A program made the position numbers and the translations under genes. The notes under the pieces were generated by a model. The model saw only the letters and a program-made list of their open reading frames with translations. It was not told the origin of the DNA and did no database searches. From Gallionella sp. (GTDB lineage: Bacteria > Pseudomonadota > Gammaproteobacteria > Burkholderiales > Gallionellaceae), in assembly GCA_024641025.1 (NCBI GenBank), contig JAHEDW010000022.1, positions 1 to 36,321 on the forward strand: 36,321 nucleotides of DNA, written 5' to 3'. Positions 26,252 through 36,321 of the stretch are shown here, one piece after another. Each line of letters starts with the position of its first letter. Within the stretch, counting starts at the first letter, position 1.

Positions 26252-27787
26252 ATGACAGACAAGTTAATCATTTTTGACACCACCTTGCGCGATGGCGAGC
26301 AAAGTCCCGGTGCCGCCATGACCATGGACAAGAAGATCCGTATCGCCCGTCAACTGGAAAAAATGGGCGTGGATATCATCGAGGCGGGCTTTGCTGCAGC
26401 CAGTCCGGGTGACTTCGAGGCGGTACGTGCGGTTGCTGGAACCATCAAGGACTCCACGGTATGTTCGCTGGCGCGCGCGATGGAGAATGACATTCGCCGT
26501 GCCGGTGAAGCGATCAAGCCGGCCAGTTCCGGTCGTATCCACACCTTTATCGCAACCAGTCCCATCCACATGCAGCACAAGTTGCGCATGACCCCGGACC
26601 AGGTCGTCGAACGCACGATCAGTGCAGTGAAATGGGCACTGGAATATACCGACGACGTGGAATTTTCTGCCGAGGACGCGGTGCGTTCCGACATGGATTT
26701 TTTGGTGCGCGTATTCGATGCGGCAATAAAGGCCGGCGCCAAGACCTTGAATGTTCCAGATACGGTGGGTTACTCGATCCCGGGATTGTGGGGGGAGCGC
26801 ATCAAGCAACTGATCGAGCGTGTGCCCAATTCTGACAAGGTGATCTGGTCCACGCATTGCCATAACGATCTGGGCTTGGCCGTTGCGAACTCATTGGCGG
26901 CCGTGATGAATGGCGTGCGCCAGGTGGAATGCACCATCAACGGTTTGGGTGAGCGTGCCGGCAATGCTTCTCTCGAAGAGATCGTGATGGCGGTAAGAAC
27001 CCGCCACGACGTGTTCAATCTGGACACCCGCATCGACACGACACAGATCGTGCCGACGTCAAAACTGGTATCCAGCATCACTGGCTATCCGGTCCAACCG
27101 AACAAGGCGATCGTCGGTGCGAACGCGTTCGCGCACGAATCCGGCATACACCAGGACGGCGTGCTAAAGCACCGGGAGACTTACGAGATCATGCGTGCCG
27201 AGGATGTGGGCTGGAATGCCAACAAGCTTTCATTGGGCAAGCTATCCGGGCGCAATGCCTTGCGGCAACGTTTTGCAGCGCTGAACATCGAGTTTGCTTC
27301 CGAGGAACTCTTTAATGCTGCCTTCGAGCGCTTCAAGGAACTGGCTGATCGAAAGCACGAGATCTTTGACGAGGACTTGCAGGCGCTCGTCAGCGATGAG
27401 GCCGTAGCCCAGGTTAGCGAGCATTTTCGTCTGGTGGCCATGGGCGCCCATTCCGAGACGGGCGTATTGCCGGTCGCGCGCGTGATCATGAGCATGGACG
27501 GTGTCGAGCACCAAGCCGATTCGCAAGGGGGCGGGCCGGTGGATGCGACTTTCAAGGCGATCGAGAAGATCGTCAAGAGTGGCACCAAGTTGCAGCTTTA
27601 TTCAGTCAACAACATCACCAGCGGGACCGATGCCCAAGGCGAAGTGACCGTACGCTTGTCCAAGGACGGCCGTATCGTGAACGGGCAGGGTGCGGATACC
27701 GACATCGTGGTGGCATCCGCCAAGGCTTACCTGAATGCGCTTAACAAGCTGCATAGCAAGCAGGAGCGCGCCCATCCTCAGGTTTAG
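26252..27787 (+). CDS. leuA: 2-isopropylmalate synthase
   Basis: 511 residues, full length, the committed step of leucine synthesis (2-oxoisovalerate plus acetyl-CoA). The TIM-barrel domain starts [18 protein letters not shown] with the metal Asp and catalytic Arg. [15 protein letters not shown] carries the metal-binding His pair, and [13 protein letters not shown] follows. The C-terminal regulatory domain (about 390-505) should bind leucine for feedback inhibition. The ATG at 26252 has GGAG seven bases upstream; an in-frame start at 26225 has none. It follows a Leu-rich leader. Confidence 0.96.
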   Translation: MTDKLIIFDTTLRDGEQSPGAAMTMDKKIRIARQLEKMGVDIIEAGFAAASPGDFEAVRAVAGTIKDSTVCSLARAMENDIRRAGEAIKPASSGRIHTFIATSPIHMQHKLRMTPDQVVERTISAVKWALEYTDDVEFSAEDAVRSDMDFLVRVFDAAIKAGAKTLNVPDTVGYSIPGLWGERIKQLIERVPNSDKVIWSTHCHNDLGLAVANSLAAVMNGVRQVECTINGLGERAGNASLEEIVMAVRTRHDVFNLDTRIDTTQIVPTSKLVSSITGYPVQPNKAIVGANAFAHESGIHQDGVLKHRETYEIMRAEDVGWNANKLSLGKLSGRNALRQRFAALNIEFASEELFNAAFERFKELADRKHEIFDEDLQALVSDEAVAQVSEHFRLVAMGAHSETGVLPVARVIMSMDGVEHQADSQGGGPVDATFKAIEKIVKSGTKLQLYSVNNITSGTDAQGEVTVRLSKDGRIVNGQGADTDIVVASAKAYLNALNKLHSKQERAHPQV

Positions 27788-27804
27788 GTTTGGGTCCGGG
27801 TGTC

Positions 27805-27856
27805 TGTCCACCGCCTGTTCGACCAGGGATACCGTTCATCGGCAGGTTGGTGGACA
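27805..27856. repeat. Imperfect inverted repeat after leuA
   Basis: TGTCCACCGCCTG (27805-27817) pairs with CAGGTTGGTGGACA (27843-27856) across a 25-base loop, with one mismatch/bulge. No T-run follows. It could be a factor-independent end structure, an mRNA stabiliser or a REP-like element; only one copy is seen in this window. Confidence 0.5.
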
Positions 27857-27934
27857 CATTGTCGGCAACTGCGCTAAGCTGCTGGTGCAATAGCATATTG
27901 TACGAATTGAAATATAACTACAGAGGATCAATCC

Positions 27935-28651
27935 ATGATGAAGAAGAGCTTGATGTTGTGCGTGCTGGGTTGCTTGGTGCAGCCAGTATGGGCGGGCAGT
28001 ATCGATAATATTGGGGGTTTGTCCCAGTCTGAATTCAAGTTGTTCTCCGAGGATATGGGCTCGGTCGTGAGCTATAAGCCAGTGAGTCCTTCGGAACCGC
28101 TGGGCGTGCTCGGCTTTGACCTGGGACTGGAATTCACCAGCACGACATTGCAGCACAAGGATCTCTGGAAAACAGCAACAAGTGGCGTATTCACCTCGAG
28201 TTCCGTGATCGTGCCCAAGCTGCACGCCCACTTGGGCCTGCCGCTTAATTTTGATGTCGGTGCCTTTATTTCCTCAGTGCCGGACACCAATATCAAAGTG
28301 TTTGGCGGGGAAGTGCGCTATGCGTTTGTTGAAGGAGGTACTGCCATACCTGCCATTGCAGTTCGCGGCTCAATGAGCAAGGTGACCGGTGTAGATCAGC
28401 TCTCGCTAAACACCAAGGGTTTGGATGTTTCCATCTCCAAGGGCTTTGCGATGTTCACGCCCTATGCAGGTATCGGCAACGTCTGGGTGGACAGTACGCC
28501 TAATGTGTCAGGTATGTCCAAAGAGTCCTTCACGCAATCCAAGTTCTTTGTGGGTGGGAATCTCAATCTAGGCCTTGTCAATTTTGACCTGGAATATGAC
28601 AAGACAGGTTCTGCCCAATCCTACAGCGTCAAGGCAGGCTTCCGTTTCTAG
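27935..28651 (+). CDS. Small outer-membrane beta-barrel protein (YfaZ-like)
   Basis: A 238-residue exported protein. Signal peptide about 1-20 (MMKKSLMLCVLGCLVQPVWA). The mature part alternates polar and hydrophobic residues in short beta-strands and ends in a terminal Phe (KAGFRF), the hallmark of outer-membrane barrels. The length suggests 8-10 strands. The resemblance to YfaZ-type proteins is loose, and function is not inferable. SD AGAGGA lies upstream; ATG 27935 or 27938 could be used. It stands alone, flanked by hairpins on both sides. Confidence 0.75.
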   Translation: MMKKSLMLCVLGCLVQPVWAGSIDNIGGLSQSEFKLFSEDMGSVVSYKPVSPSEPLGVLGFDLGLEFTSTTLQHKDLWKTATSGVFTSSSVIVPKLHAHLGLPLNFDVGAFISSVPDTNIKVFGGEVRYAFVEGGTAIPAIAVRGSMSKVTGVDQLSLNTKGLDVSISKGFAMFTPYAGIGNVWVDSTPNVSGMSKESFTQSKFFVGGNLNLGLVNFDLEYDKTGSAQSYSVKAGFRF

Positions 28652-28675
28652 TATTACATCATCACTGATAAGTGA

Positions 28676-28718
28676 GCACACCCTGTTTGCCCTGAGGTAA
28701 CAAGGGCTAAGGGTGTGC
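28676..28718. terminator. Long two-part hairpin after the barrel gene
   Basis: The outer stem GCACACCCT/AGGGTGTGC (9 bp, perfect) encloses an inner stem GCCCT/AGGGC with a 9-base loop. It lies between the convergent barrel and HugZ-like genes. No T-run follows, so efficiency as an intrinsic terminator is doubtful. Confidence 0.55.
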
Positions 28719-28753
28719 GACGCTTGTTGATCACGATGCTTGCCTTTGCCTTG

Positions 28754-29452
28754 CTATTGCTTGGCCAGGCGCGCCATCTCTACCAGCGCTTTCCTTGCCT
28801 GTAGGGCATCGGTTACCGGTTCGGGGAAGTCGAAGCGCAGTACCTGGTCATCAGCGCGCACATCGAATCCGTCAATGTCCATGCCCACCATTTCGACATC
28901 AAGTGCAGAGTACTTGTGGGAATGGTTGCAATAATTCCTCATCGTGTCCTGATGATCCGAGTTCATGTGTGCGATCACACCTGATTCCTCATCGATCAAA
29001 GCACAACGTTGTGCCGCGTAGTTTTCCATGTCCACCCAGTGGATCCGTCCAAAACCCCCGATGTAGCGGATCGCCATGGGGCGGATGCGGTAGAAGGAAA
29101 AATCGTGCATCGCGAAGTAACTCGTGGCTTCAGGAAAGTAGCGCAGGTAACGCAATCCGGCCTGCTCGCGGTCTGGCTCTAGTTCGGCGTTTGCCAATAC
29201 CGTGACGCGCCCCTGGGTCTGAATATGTGGGTGGCGCTGGTCGTGGGTGATGATGCTGACACGAGGGTCATTCAGGATATTCTTGGTATGTTCGGCGAGC
29301 GTACTGATGAGGATGAGCAGGCTGCCATCGTGGTCCACCAAGTAGGGCGTGATCGAGCCGAAGGGATAGCCATCGAATTTTTTTGAATGCGTACTGAGGA
29401 CCCCGTAACGGTGGGCGCGCAACATCAGTCTTGCTTCACGTGCATTGTTCAT
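28754..29452 (-). CDS. HugZ-family / PNPOx-fold protein with DUF2470 domain
   Basis: 232 residues. Residues about 1-140 form a split-barrel of the pyridoxamine-phosphate-oxidase/flavin-reductase type (YGVLSTHSKKFDGYPFGSITPYLVDHDGSL). Residues about 155-232 form a DUF2470-like domain (IAHMNSDHQDTMRNYCNHS ... MDIDGFDV). This layout is that of HugZ-type haem-utilisation proteins, some of which degrade haem. I could not confirm the distal haem-ligand His of HugZ, so haem oxygenase activity is uncertain; a general flavin- or haem-binding protein is the alternative. It starts 7 bp after the wrbA stop with a GAGG SD, so it is co-transcribed with a flavodoxin-like quinone reductase. Confidence 0.8.
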   Translation of the reverse strand: MNNAREARLMLRAHRYGVLSTHSKKFDGYPFGSITPYLVDHDGSLLILISTLAEHTKNILNDPRVSIITHDQRHPHIQTQGRVTVLANAELEPDREQAGLRYLRYFPEATSYFAMHDFSFYRIRPMAIRYIGGFGRIHWVDMENYAAQRCALIDEESGVIAHMNSDHQDTMRNYCNHSHKYSALDVEMVGMDIDGFDVRADDQVLRFDFPEPVTDALQARKALVEMARLAKQ

Positions 29453-29459
29453 GGGCGCC

Positions 29460-31302
<1,843 letters not shown>

Positions 31303-31388
31303 CACCAGCTGCCTTTGGCCAATAAAGTTGTCGCAGGGTTACATTGAAGGATCGTGTATCTTGCAGGCAGGTGGGGAATGTTACTCGC

Positions 31389-31417
31389 TTGCTCATCTTG
31401 TTTAATTGCGCTTTAAT
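31389..31417 (+). promoter_or_regulatory. Possible promoter of the yqhA-tlpA pair
   Basis: TTGCTC (31389-31394), a 17-bp spacer, then TTTAAT (31412-31417), 29 bases before the GTG start at 31446. The -10 is only a fair match. Confidence 0.35.
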
Positions 31418-31445
31418 GCGCGGCGTTTATGTCTAGGAGTGTAAC

Positions 31446-32024
31446 GTGAAGCTTATCGAGAGTGTTTTTGAAGGTACATTGTGGAACAGCCGTTTCGTGA
31501 TCCTGGCTGCGGTTGTGGGCAGTTTGCTTGCCGGATTTGCGATCTTTTACATGGCTACCGTGGATGTCATTTATTTATTCGAGCACGCAATGCATTATGC
31601 CGATTCCAGCCTCACCGAGGAGGCGCGCAAGATTCTGCATGACAGTACCGTCTCACATATCGTTGAAGTTGTGGACGGATACCTGCTGGCGATCGTGATG
31701 CTGATCTTCTCGCTGGGCTTGTACGAACTGTTCATCAGCGATATCAATCAGGCGCATGGCAGCAAGTCTTCAAGCAAGATCCTGGTCATCAACAACCTGG
31801 ACGACCTGAAGTCACGCTTGGCAAAAGTGATCCTGATGATCCTGATCGTAACCCTGTTCGAAGAAGCGATGAACATGAAACTCAGCACACCGCTGGACCT
31901 GGTTTACCTTGGCGGCAGCATTGCATTGATCTCGCTTGCACTTTACCTGACGCATGCTTCGGAACACGAAAGCAGCCAGGATAGTGGGGGCGAGGAGAAT
32001 AAATCCGAAGATCGTGCTCACTGA
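31446..32024 (+). CDS. YqhA/UPF0114 family membrane protein
   Basis: 192 residues. Four hydrophobic segments are visible (about 16-40, 78-100, 118-140 and 152-170). The core stretch YLLAIVMLIFSLGLYELFIS is typical of UPF0114/YqhA. The family has no established biochemical role. The start is GTG with a strong TAGGAGT SD. The tail is acidic and Ser-rich. The next gene, a secreted thioredoxin-like protein, begins within a few bases, so the two are probably co-transcribed. Confidence 0.85.
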   Translation: MKLIESVFEGTLWNSRFVILAAVVGSLLAGFAIFYMATVDVIYLFEHAMHYADSSLTEEARKILHDSTVSHIVEVVDGYLLAIVMLIFSLGLYELFISDINQAHGSKSSSKILVINNLDDLKSRLAKVILMILIVTLFEEAMNMKLSTPLDLVYLGGSIALISLALYLTHASEHESSQDSGGEENKSEDRAH

Positions 32025-32028
32025 GAAT

Positions 32029-32571
32029 ATGGGCTCTACTTCCATGTCTGTATCGTTAACCAGCGCGTCAATTCGACGAGGTTCCGTGAACCTGCATCGA
32101 GGTTCTTGGTTCGCCATGCTTGGACGCAGCATGATGCTCGTGCTGATGCTGGCATTTTCGCCTGCCAGCCATGCTGCTGACTTCGAGCTGGAGGACATCG
32201 AAGGCAAGATACATCGACTTGAGGATTACCGCGGCAAATGGGTGCTGGTTAACTTCTGGGCGACCTGGTGTTCACCTTGCCTGACCGAGATTCCCGAACT
32301 TAGCAGTTTGCATGATGCGCACAAGGACAAGGATTTGTTGGTGATCGGGATTGCCCTGCAATCAGAATCGCGAAGCACGGTTGCCGACTTTGCCCGGGAA
32401 CATGGCATCAGCTATCCGGTGGTTCTGGGTGATTTCAAGATGGCCCGGAAGATCGGTTCGGTGGATGTCTTGCCGTCCAGCTTTCTGTATAACCCGAAGG
32501 GTGAGCTGGTAAATTATCAGGCGGGCGTGGTGACTCGCGACGTCATCGAGAACTACATCAAGAACAACTAG
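32029..32571 (+). CDS. TlpA-like periplasmic thioredoxin-fold protein
   Basis: About 180 residues. A hydrophobic signal segment lies near residues 30-52 (MLGRSMMLVLMLAFSPASHA), followed by a TlpA/ResA-type thioredoxin domain: DFELEDIEGKIHRLEDYRGK, then the redox motif WATWCSPC, a central insertion (VIGIALQSESRST), and the conserved cis-Pro in VLPSSFLYN. It would reduce disulfides in the periplasm, for example during cytochrome c maturation. The start is uncertain: ATG 32029 is four bases after the yqhA stop, while ATG 32044 and ATG 32116 give shorter N-termini, the last with the cleanest signal peptide. It converges with the transglycosylase gene, leaving one base between stops. Confidence 0.88.
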   Translation: MGSTSMSVSLTSASIRRGSVNLHRGSWFAMLGRSMMLVLMLAFSPASHAADFELEDIEGKIHRLEDYRGKWVLVNFWATWCSPCLTEIPELSSLHDAHKDKDLLVIGIALQSESRSTVADFAREHGISYPVVLGDFKMARKIGSVDVLPSSFLYNPKGELVNYQAGVVTRDVIENYIKNN

Positions 32572-32572
32572 G

Positions 32573-33223
32573 TCAACTTGTCGGATCCATACGCCTGCTG
32601 GCGGTGGGCTTGGGCAGTGTCCAATGATTTCGCCATGCGGCGTGTACCAGGTTCGGGTACTTTGATTTTCCCAGGCTGCCGTTGTAGCGGCCTAGCGCGC
32701 GGTACAAGTTTCCCTTTTCGATATCCAGATAGTGCCGCAAGATGGTGCAGCCGTAGCGCAAGTTGATGCGGGGGTTGAACAAGTTGTGGTCAGACGTGCC
32801 GATCTGTTTTACCCAGAACGGCATCACCTGCATGTACCCACGGGCACCTGAACGCGAAACGGCATATTTCTTGAAGCCGCTTTCCACTTCGATCAAGCCG
32901 AGCACCAGCTGCGGATCAAGCCCGGCCCGGGTAGCTTCGTAATGCACGGTCTTGAGAAAGTCCATGCGCATTGCCTCATCCGGGAAGTGTCTTTTCAGGC
33001 GACGTGACATATCCATCAGCCACACATCAGCTTCATACTGTGTCGGAAAGGCGAGCTTCGGTTCGTTCAGGTCTGACACACTGTGATGCAGGACCGCCCG
33101 TACGCTTGCGGAAAGTGGCGTATAAACCTGCGTGCCAGCGTATGCAGAAGAGGCATACAGCATGCCGACCAAGCAAGCCTGCAAGGCCAGTCCAGCTAAA
33201 CATGAAGGTAATTTCAGCTGCAT
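32573..33223 (-). CDS. Periplasmic lytic transglycosylase (SLT domain)
   Basis: 216 residues. Signal peptide about 1-29 (ending SSAYA), a linker helix region, then a lysozyme-like SLT domain (about 95-200) with the catalytic Glu in GLIEVESGF and the signature [27 protein letters not shown] and ALGRYNGS follow as expected. It would cleave peptidoglycan to 1,6-anhydro products. The coding sequence overlaps the proS end by 10 bp, so it is translated from the proS message; this pairing is common in Betaproteobacteria. Confidence 0.92.
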   Translation of the reverse strand: MQLKLPSCLAGLALQACLVGMLYASSAYAGTQVYTPLSASVRAVLHHSVSDLNEPKLAFPTQYEADVWLMDMSRRLKRHFPDEAMRMDFLKTVHYEATRAGLDPQLVLGLIEVESGFKKYAVSRSGARGYMQVMPFWVKQIGTSDHNLFNPRINLRYGCTILRHYLDIEKGNLYRALGRYNGSLGKSKYPNLVHAAWRNHWTLPKPTASRRMDPTS

Positions 33224-34929
33224 ACCTTTGATTTTAAGAATTCCTGGGCATTTTGCAAGGGGATCGCTTGTGCGGAGGTGTCCTGTCGGCCCTGGTATTC
33301 CAGCATCCCCTCCTTGAGGCTGCGCTCTCCGATGACGACGCGGTGCGGGATGCCGATCAACTCCATATCGGCAAACATCACACCGGGGCGCTCGTCACGA
33401 TCGTCGAGCAGTACTTCAATGCCGACAGATTGCAATGCTGCATAAAGGTGCTCAGCTGCTTTGCGTACAGCATCGCTTTTGCCCAATCCGATGGGAACAA
33501 TGACGATCTGGAACGGCGCCATTGCAGTCGGCAATACGATACCGCGCTCATCGAAATTTTGTTCGATCGCAGCGGCGACGATGCGTGACACACCGATGCC
33601 ATAGCAACCCATCTCGATGATCTGCGCTTTGCCCTGGGCGTCAAGATAAGTCGCCTTGAGTGCCTCGGCATATTTGGTGCGCAACTGGAAAATATGGCCG
33701 ACTTCGATCCCCCTGCAGATCTCGAGTTTACCCTTGCCATCCGGAGACAGGTCGCCATCGACCACATTGCGGATATCGGCGACCAGGTCTGGCTCAGGCA
33801 GGTCGCGCTGCCAGTTCACGCCTGCGGTGTGGAACTTGGGGCGATTCGCCCCGACCACGAAGTCACTCATTGCGGCAACAGTGCGATCTGCAATCACCCG
33901 GATTTTCGGTCTGTCGATGCCGATCGGGCCGAGGAAGCCAGGCGGACAGTCGAAGCTGGCACGGATCTCTTCATCCGAGGCGAAGCGGAAATCGGCGAGG
34001 CCAGGCAGCTTGCTTGTCTTGACTTCGTTCAGGCTGTGGTCGCCCCGCAACAGCAGTACCTGAAGTTTGCCGTCAGAGATGACTGCTATCAGTTTCACCG
34101 TGCGCTGCAGCGGGATGCCGAGCAGTTCTGCCACTTGCTCGCAGGTGGTCTGTTTTGGTGTCTCAACATCACGCATCGACTCAGCCGCGGTGGCGCGTGG
34201 CGTTGGTGGTGCGACAGCGACTGCCAGTTCCACATTCGCGGCATACCCGGAAGCGGGGCAATATGCCAAGGCGTCTTCGCCTGCATCCGCCAGCACGTGA
34301 AATTCGTGCGAACCGCTGCCGCCGATCGCACCTGTATCTGCGGCGACAGCACGGAACTTCAATCCCAGGCGCGTGAAGATGCGGCTATAGGTTTCATGCA
34401 TCGCGTGATAAGTTTCCTCCAGGCTCGCCAGGTCGGCGTGGAAGGAATAGGCATCCTTCATCAGGAACTCACGCGCGCGCATCACGCCGAAACGCGGCCG
34501 GACTTCATCGCGAAACTTGGTCTGGACCTGATAGAAATTAACGGGAAGCTGCCGATAGCTTCTGATTTCCCGGCGTGCGATATCAGTGATCACTTCCTCA
34601 TGGGTCGGGCCAAAACAGAATTGATTGTCATGCCTGTCCCTGATCTTGAGCATTTGCGGACCAAACAATTCCCAGCGTCCGGTTTCCTGCCAGAGTTCCG
34701 CAGGTTGTACTGCGGGCATCAGCAGCTCGATGGCGCCGCTCCTGTTCATTTCCTCGCGCACCACCGCTTCGACCTTGCGCAAAACGCGCAGGCCAAGCGG
34801 CATCCAGGTGTACAGTCCGCTGGCCAGTTTTTTTATGTAGCCGGCACGCACCATCAGTTTGTGGCTGGGAAGTTCCGCCTCCGAAGGGGCTTCCTTGAGG
34901 GTGGAGATGAAGAATTGTGAAACGCGCAT
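33214..34929 (-). CDS. proS: Prolyl-tRNA synthetase
   Basis: 571 residues, bacterial-type class II synthetase. Motif 1 and 2 regions are in the first 200 residues ([63 protein letters not shown]). Residues about 225-385 form the INS/YbaK-like editing domain that hydrolyses Ala-tRNA-Pro. Motif 3 is in [18 protein letters not shown], and the C-terminal anticodon-binding domain follows (FQIVIVPIG). I chose the ATG at 34929 ([15 protein letters not shown]), the usual family start; a start at 34965 would add 12 residues. It is divergent from rppH and followed by the transglycosylase. Confidence 0.96.
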   Translation of the reverse strand: MRVSQFFISTLKEAPSEAELPSHKLMVRAGYIKKLASGLYTWMPLGLRVLRKVEAVVREEMNRSGAIELLMPAVQPAELWQETGRWELFGPQMLKIRDRHDNQFCFGPTHEEVITDIARREIRSYRQLPVNFYQVQTKFRDEVRPRFGVMRAREFLMKDAYSFHADLASLEETYHAMHETYSRIFTRLGLKFRAVAADTGAIGGSGSHEFHVLADAGEDALAYCPASGYAANVELAVAVAPPTPRATAAESMRDVETPKQTTCEQVAELLGIPLQRTVKLIAVISDGKLQVLLLRGDHSLNEVKTSKLPGLADFRFASDEEIRASFDCPPGFLGPIGIDRPKIRVIADRTVAAMSDFVVGANRPKFHTAGVNWQRDLPEPDLVADIRNVVDGDLSPDGKGKLEICRGIEVGHIFQLRTKYAEALKATYLDAQGKAQIIEMGCYGIGVSRIVAAAIEQNFDERGIVLPTAMAPFQIVIVPIGLGKSDAVRKAAEHLYAALQSVGIEVLLDDRDERPGVMFADMELIGIPHRVVIGERSLKEGMLEYQGRQDTSAQAIPLQNAQEFLKSKVCS

Positions 34930-35129
34930 GGTGGTTACTGAATTGCCATAAGTTAGATGCGCCAATTTTACAGGGAATGCGCGCTATTCGTCTCGTTCAT
35001 CGACAAGCGGTACTCAAGGGCAGGGATAACCAATTTACGGGGCAATGCGAAGTGGCGGTTGATTGTCTTTTCATAACAGTGGAAATGTGAAAGAATCAAG
35101 CCATTAATGATTAACGAATAGAGTAGCAA

Positions 35130-35642
35130 ATGATAGACCGAGACGGCTACCGCCCGAATGTCGGCATCATTATCACGAATGACTTGAACCAGGTGTTCTG
35201 GGGAAAAAGAGTACGCCAGCATGCATGGCAGTTTCCTCAAGGCGGCATACAGCATGGCGAAACGCCAGAGCAGGCGATGTACCGCGAGTTGCATGAGGAA
35301 GTTGGTTTGATGCCAGAGCATGTGAAGATACTCGGGCGCACCCGTGACTGGATGCGCTATGAAGTTCCGCAGAGCTGGAGCAGGCGCGAGTCGCGTAATG
35401 GATATCGCGGCCAGAAGCAGATCTGGTACCTGCTGCGCTTGATCGGTCGTGATTGTGATGTTTGTCTTCGTGCCAGTTCACATCCAGAGTTTGATGCATG
35501 GCGCTGGAATGATTACTGGCTGGATATCAATTGTGTGATCGAATTCAAGCGTGAAGTGTATACGATGGCGCTTAACGAGCTGGTACGCTTCCTTCCTTCT
35601 CCCACTAACAGCGTCCCACATCCGCACAAAGGCCAGAGGTGA
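35130..35642 (+). CDS. rppH: RNA 5' pyrophosphohydrolase (Nudix)
   Basis: 170 residues. RppH removes pyrophosphate from 5'-triphosphate RNA and so triggers mRNA decay; relatives act on dinucleoside polyphosphates. The N-terminus [17 protein letters not shown] and WQFPQGGI are typical, and the Nudix box [17 protein letters not shown] followed by HEEVG is complete (about 38-60, with the metal-binding Glu residues). Length agrees with beta/gamma-proteobacterial RppH. It is divergent from proS across a 200-bp gap in which I see no strong promoter. Confidence 0.94.
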   Translation: MIDRDGYRPNVGIIITNDLNQVFWGKRVRQHAWQFPQGGIQHGETPEQAMYRELHEEVGLMPEHVKILGRTRDWMRYEVPQSWSRRESRNGYRGQKQIWYLLRLIGRDCDVCLRASSHPEFDAWRWNDYWLDINCVIEFKREVYTMALNELVRFLPSPTNSVPHPHKGQR

Positions 35643-35791
35643 TCACCAGCCACAACCCGGAAATCCTGGTGTGCAGAAACTGTTGCAACATCTCGAACCT
35701 TTGGTGTTGCTTGATTGTGCCGATGGTTCTGCCACAATAAGCCTGGTCAAGTGACGACGGCTCGATTGAAATATTTTCCTGGGTAACATCT

Positions 35792-36321
35792 ATGTCCACA
35801 CTGCGTCTTCAAGTCGCACTCATCGTGTCATTGTTCGTTGTAACCGGATGTGCAACTGTCAAGGATGACGGGAGCCAGGATGCGGGGTGGTTCGGCACCG
35901 ACAGTACCCTGCGTACCCTCGACAAGCAGAAATCAGCTGCAGGCAAAGTCCAACCTTCGGTCAAATATGCCGCAACCCTTCAGGTCAGCAGATATGAGGA
36001 TCAACGCAAACAGGTGAATCCACGCTTGCTCGGAACCAGCACCGAACTTATTCGCGGCATCAGTGGCAGCCAGTTGCTGCTCGACCAGGATGTTTCAGAC
36101 CTGGTTACCACGGCCATGAAGATGCAATTCGCAACTGAAGGGTATCGACTGGTGGAAGCGGGCGGTCCTGGAAACGGAATGTTCGAAGTGTCCGGAAAGA
36201 TCAAGGATTTGACCCTCGACGTCAAATATCGCGACGAGATCAACATTGTAATCGAGACAACCGTGAAGGACATGCGCGACGGGACGATCGTCTGGTCTGG
36301 CATGGTGACGGAGAAGCATGA
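35792..36321 (+). CDS. Lipoprotein, N-terminal part (3' end outside window)
   Basis: An open frame running off the right edge, 176 complete codons. The first 20 residues are a lipoprotein signal (MSTLRLQVALIVSLFVVTGC) with the lipobox VTGC, so Cys20 should be lipidated. The following sequence includes VSRYEDQRKQVNPRLLGT, VTTAMKMQFATEGYRLVE and LDVKYRDEINIVIETTVKDM, which suggests a mixed alpha/beta periplasmic domain. It is faintly YajG-like, but the family is not recognised with confidence. Residue +2 after Cys is Ala-Thr, not Asp, which would favour outer-membrane sorting. Confidence 0.75.
   Translation, partial: MSTLRLQVALIVSLFVVTGCATVKDDGSQDAGWFGTDSTLRTLDKQKSAAGKVQPSVKYAATLQVSRYEDQRKQVNPRLLGTSTELIRGISGSQLLLDQDVSDLVTTAMKMQFATEGYRLVEAGGPGNGMFEVSGKIKDLTLDVKYRDEINIVIETTVKDMRDGTIVWSGMVTEKH

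Noticed and set aside
33694-34920. 408-codon open frame antisense to proS
   Set aside because: It mirrors the proS coding strand, has no family resemblance or SD, and proS is intact with all motifs.
35643-35791. Short frame ending at 35754 after rppH
   Set aside because: It starts inside rppH in another frame. The part beyond rppH is only ~37 codons, with no SD or known family.

Overview
The window is an accessory-gene-poor chromosomal segment of a Gram-negative bacterium. It carries an LPS export permease pair (lptF, lptG), the outer-membrane quality-control protease bepA, a type IV pilin behind a sigma-54 promoter, and the biosynthetic order ilvB-ilvH-ilvC-psd-pssA-leuA. Next to that order lies a sigma factor/DUF3619/DUF3106 block. 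This gene order, with pepA-holC-valS and proS-slt divergent from rppH, is typical of Betaproteobacteria. A Nitrosomonadales (Gallionellaceae-like) member is my best guess from synteny; no database search was possible. I see no rRNA, tRNA, insertion sequence, prophage or CRISPR array.

Region 1 (2-12232) is signalling. It holds the C-terminal end of an FHA-domain protein, a CHASE2 adenylate cyclase, a metallo-beta-lactamase-fold cyclic-nucleotide phosphodiesterase, a GspE/PilB-type ATPase with an N-terminal GAF domain, a GAF/HD-GYP c-di-GMP phosphodiesterase, a type IV pilin, bepA (opposite strand), and a soluble Ser/Thr kinase fused to a C-terminal cyclic-nucleotide-binding domain, followed by a rhodanese and a TusA-like protein. 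A cAMP producer, a cAMP degrader, a kinase that can sense cAMP and a phosphothreonine-reading FHA protein all lie within 12 kb, around a pilus ATPase and a pilin. This is the most system-like content of the window.

Region 2 (12236-21176) is housekeeping: pepA-holC-small unknown-valS on the minus strand, lptF-lptG on the plus strand, and a tightly overlapping minus-strand triad (sigma factor, one-TM DUF3619, periplasmic DUF3106). The triad resembles a sigma/anti-sigma/periplasmic-sensor module. Two genes here, lptG and the sigma factor, appear to start at non-canonical codons (ATA and CTG), each four bases after an identical GAGGTGA Shine-Dalgarno.

Region 3 (21258-27856) is branched-chain amino acid and phosphatidylethanolamine synthesis: a good sigma-70 promoter, then ilvB-ilvH-ilvC, psd-pssA, and leuA. 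leuA has its own candidate promoter and a Leu-rich leader peptide that suggests attenuation.

Region 4 (27935-36321) is mixed: a small outer-membrane beta-barrel between two hairpins, wrbA-hugZ-like, a YihY membrane protein, yqhA and a TlpA-like thioredoxin, proS-lytic transglycosylase facing rppH, and the start of a lipoprotein gene cut by the window edge.
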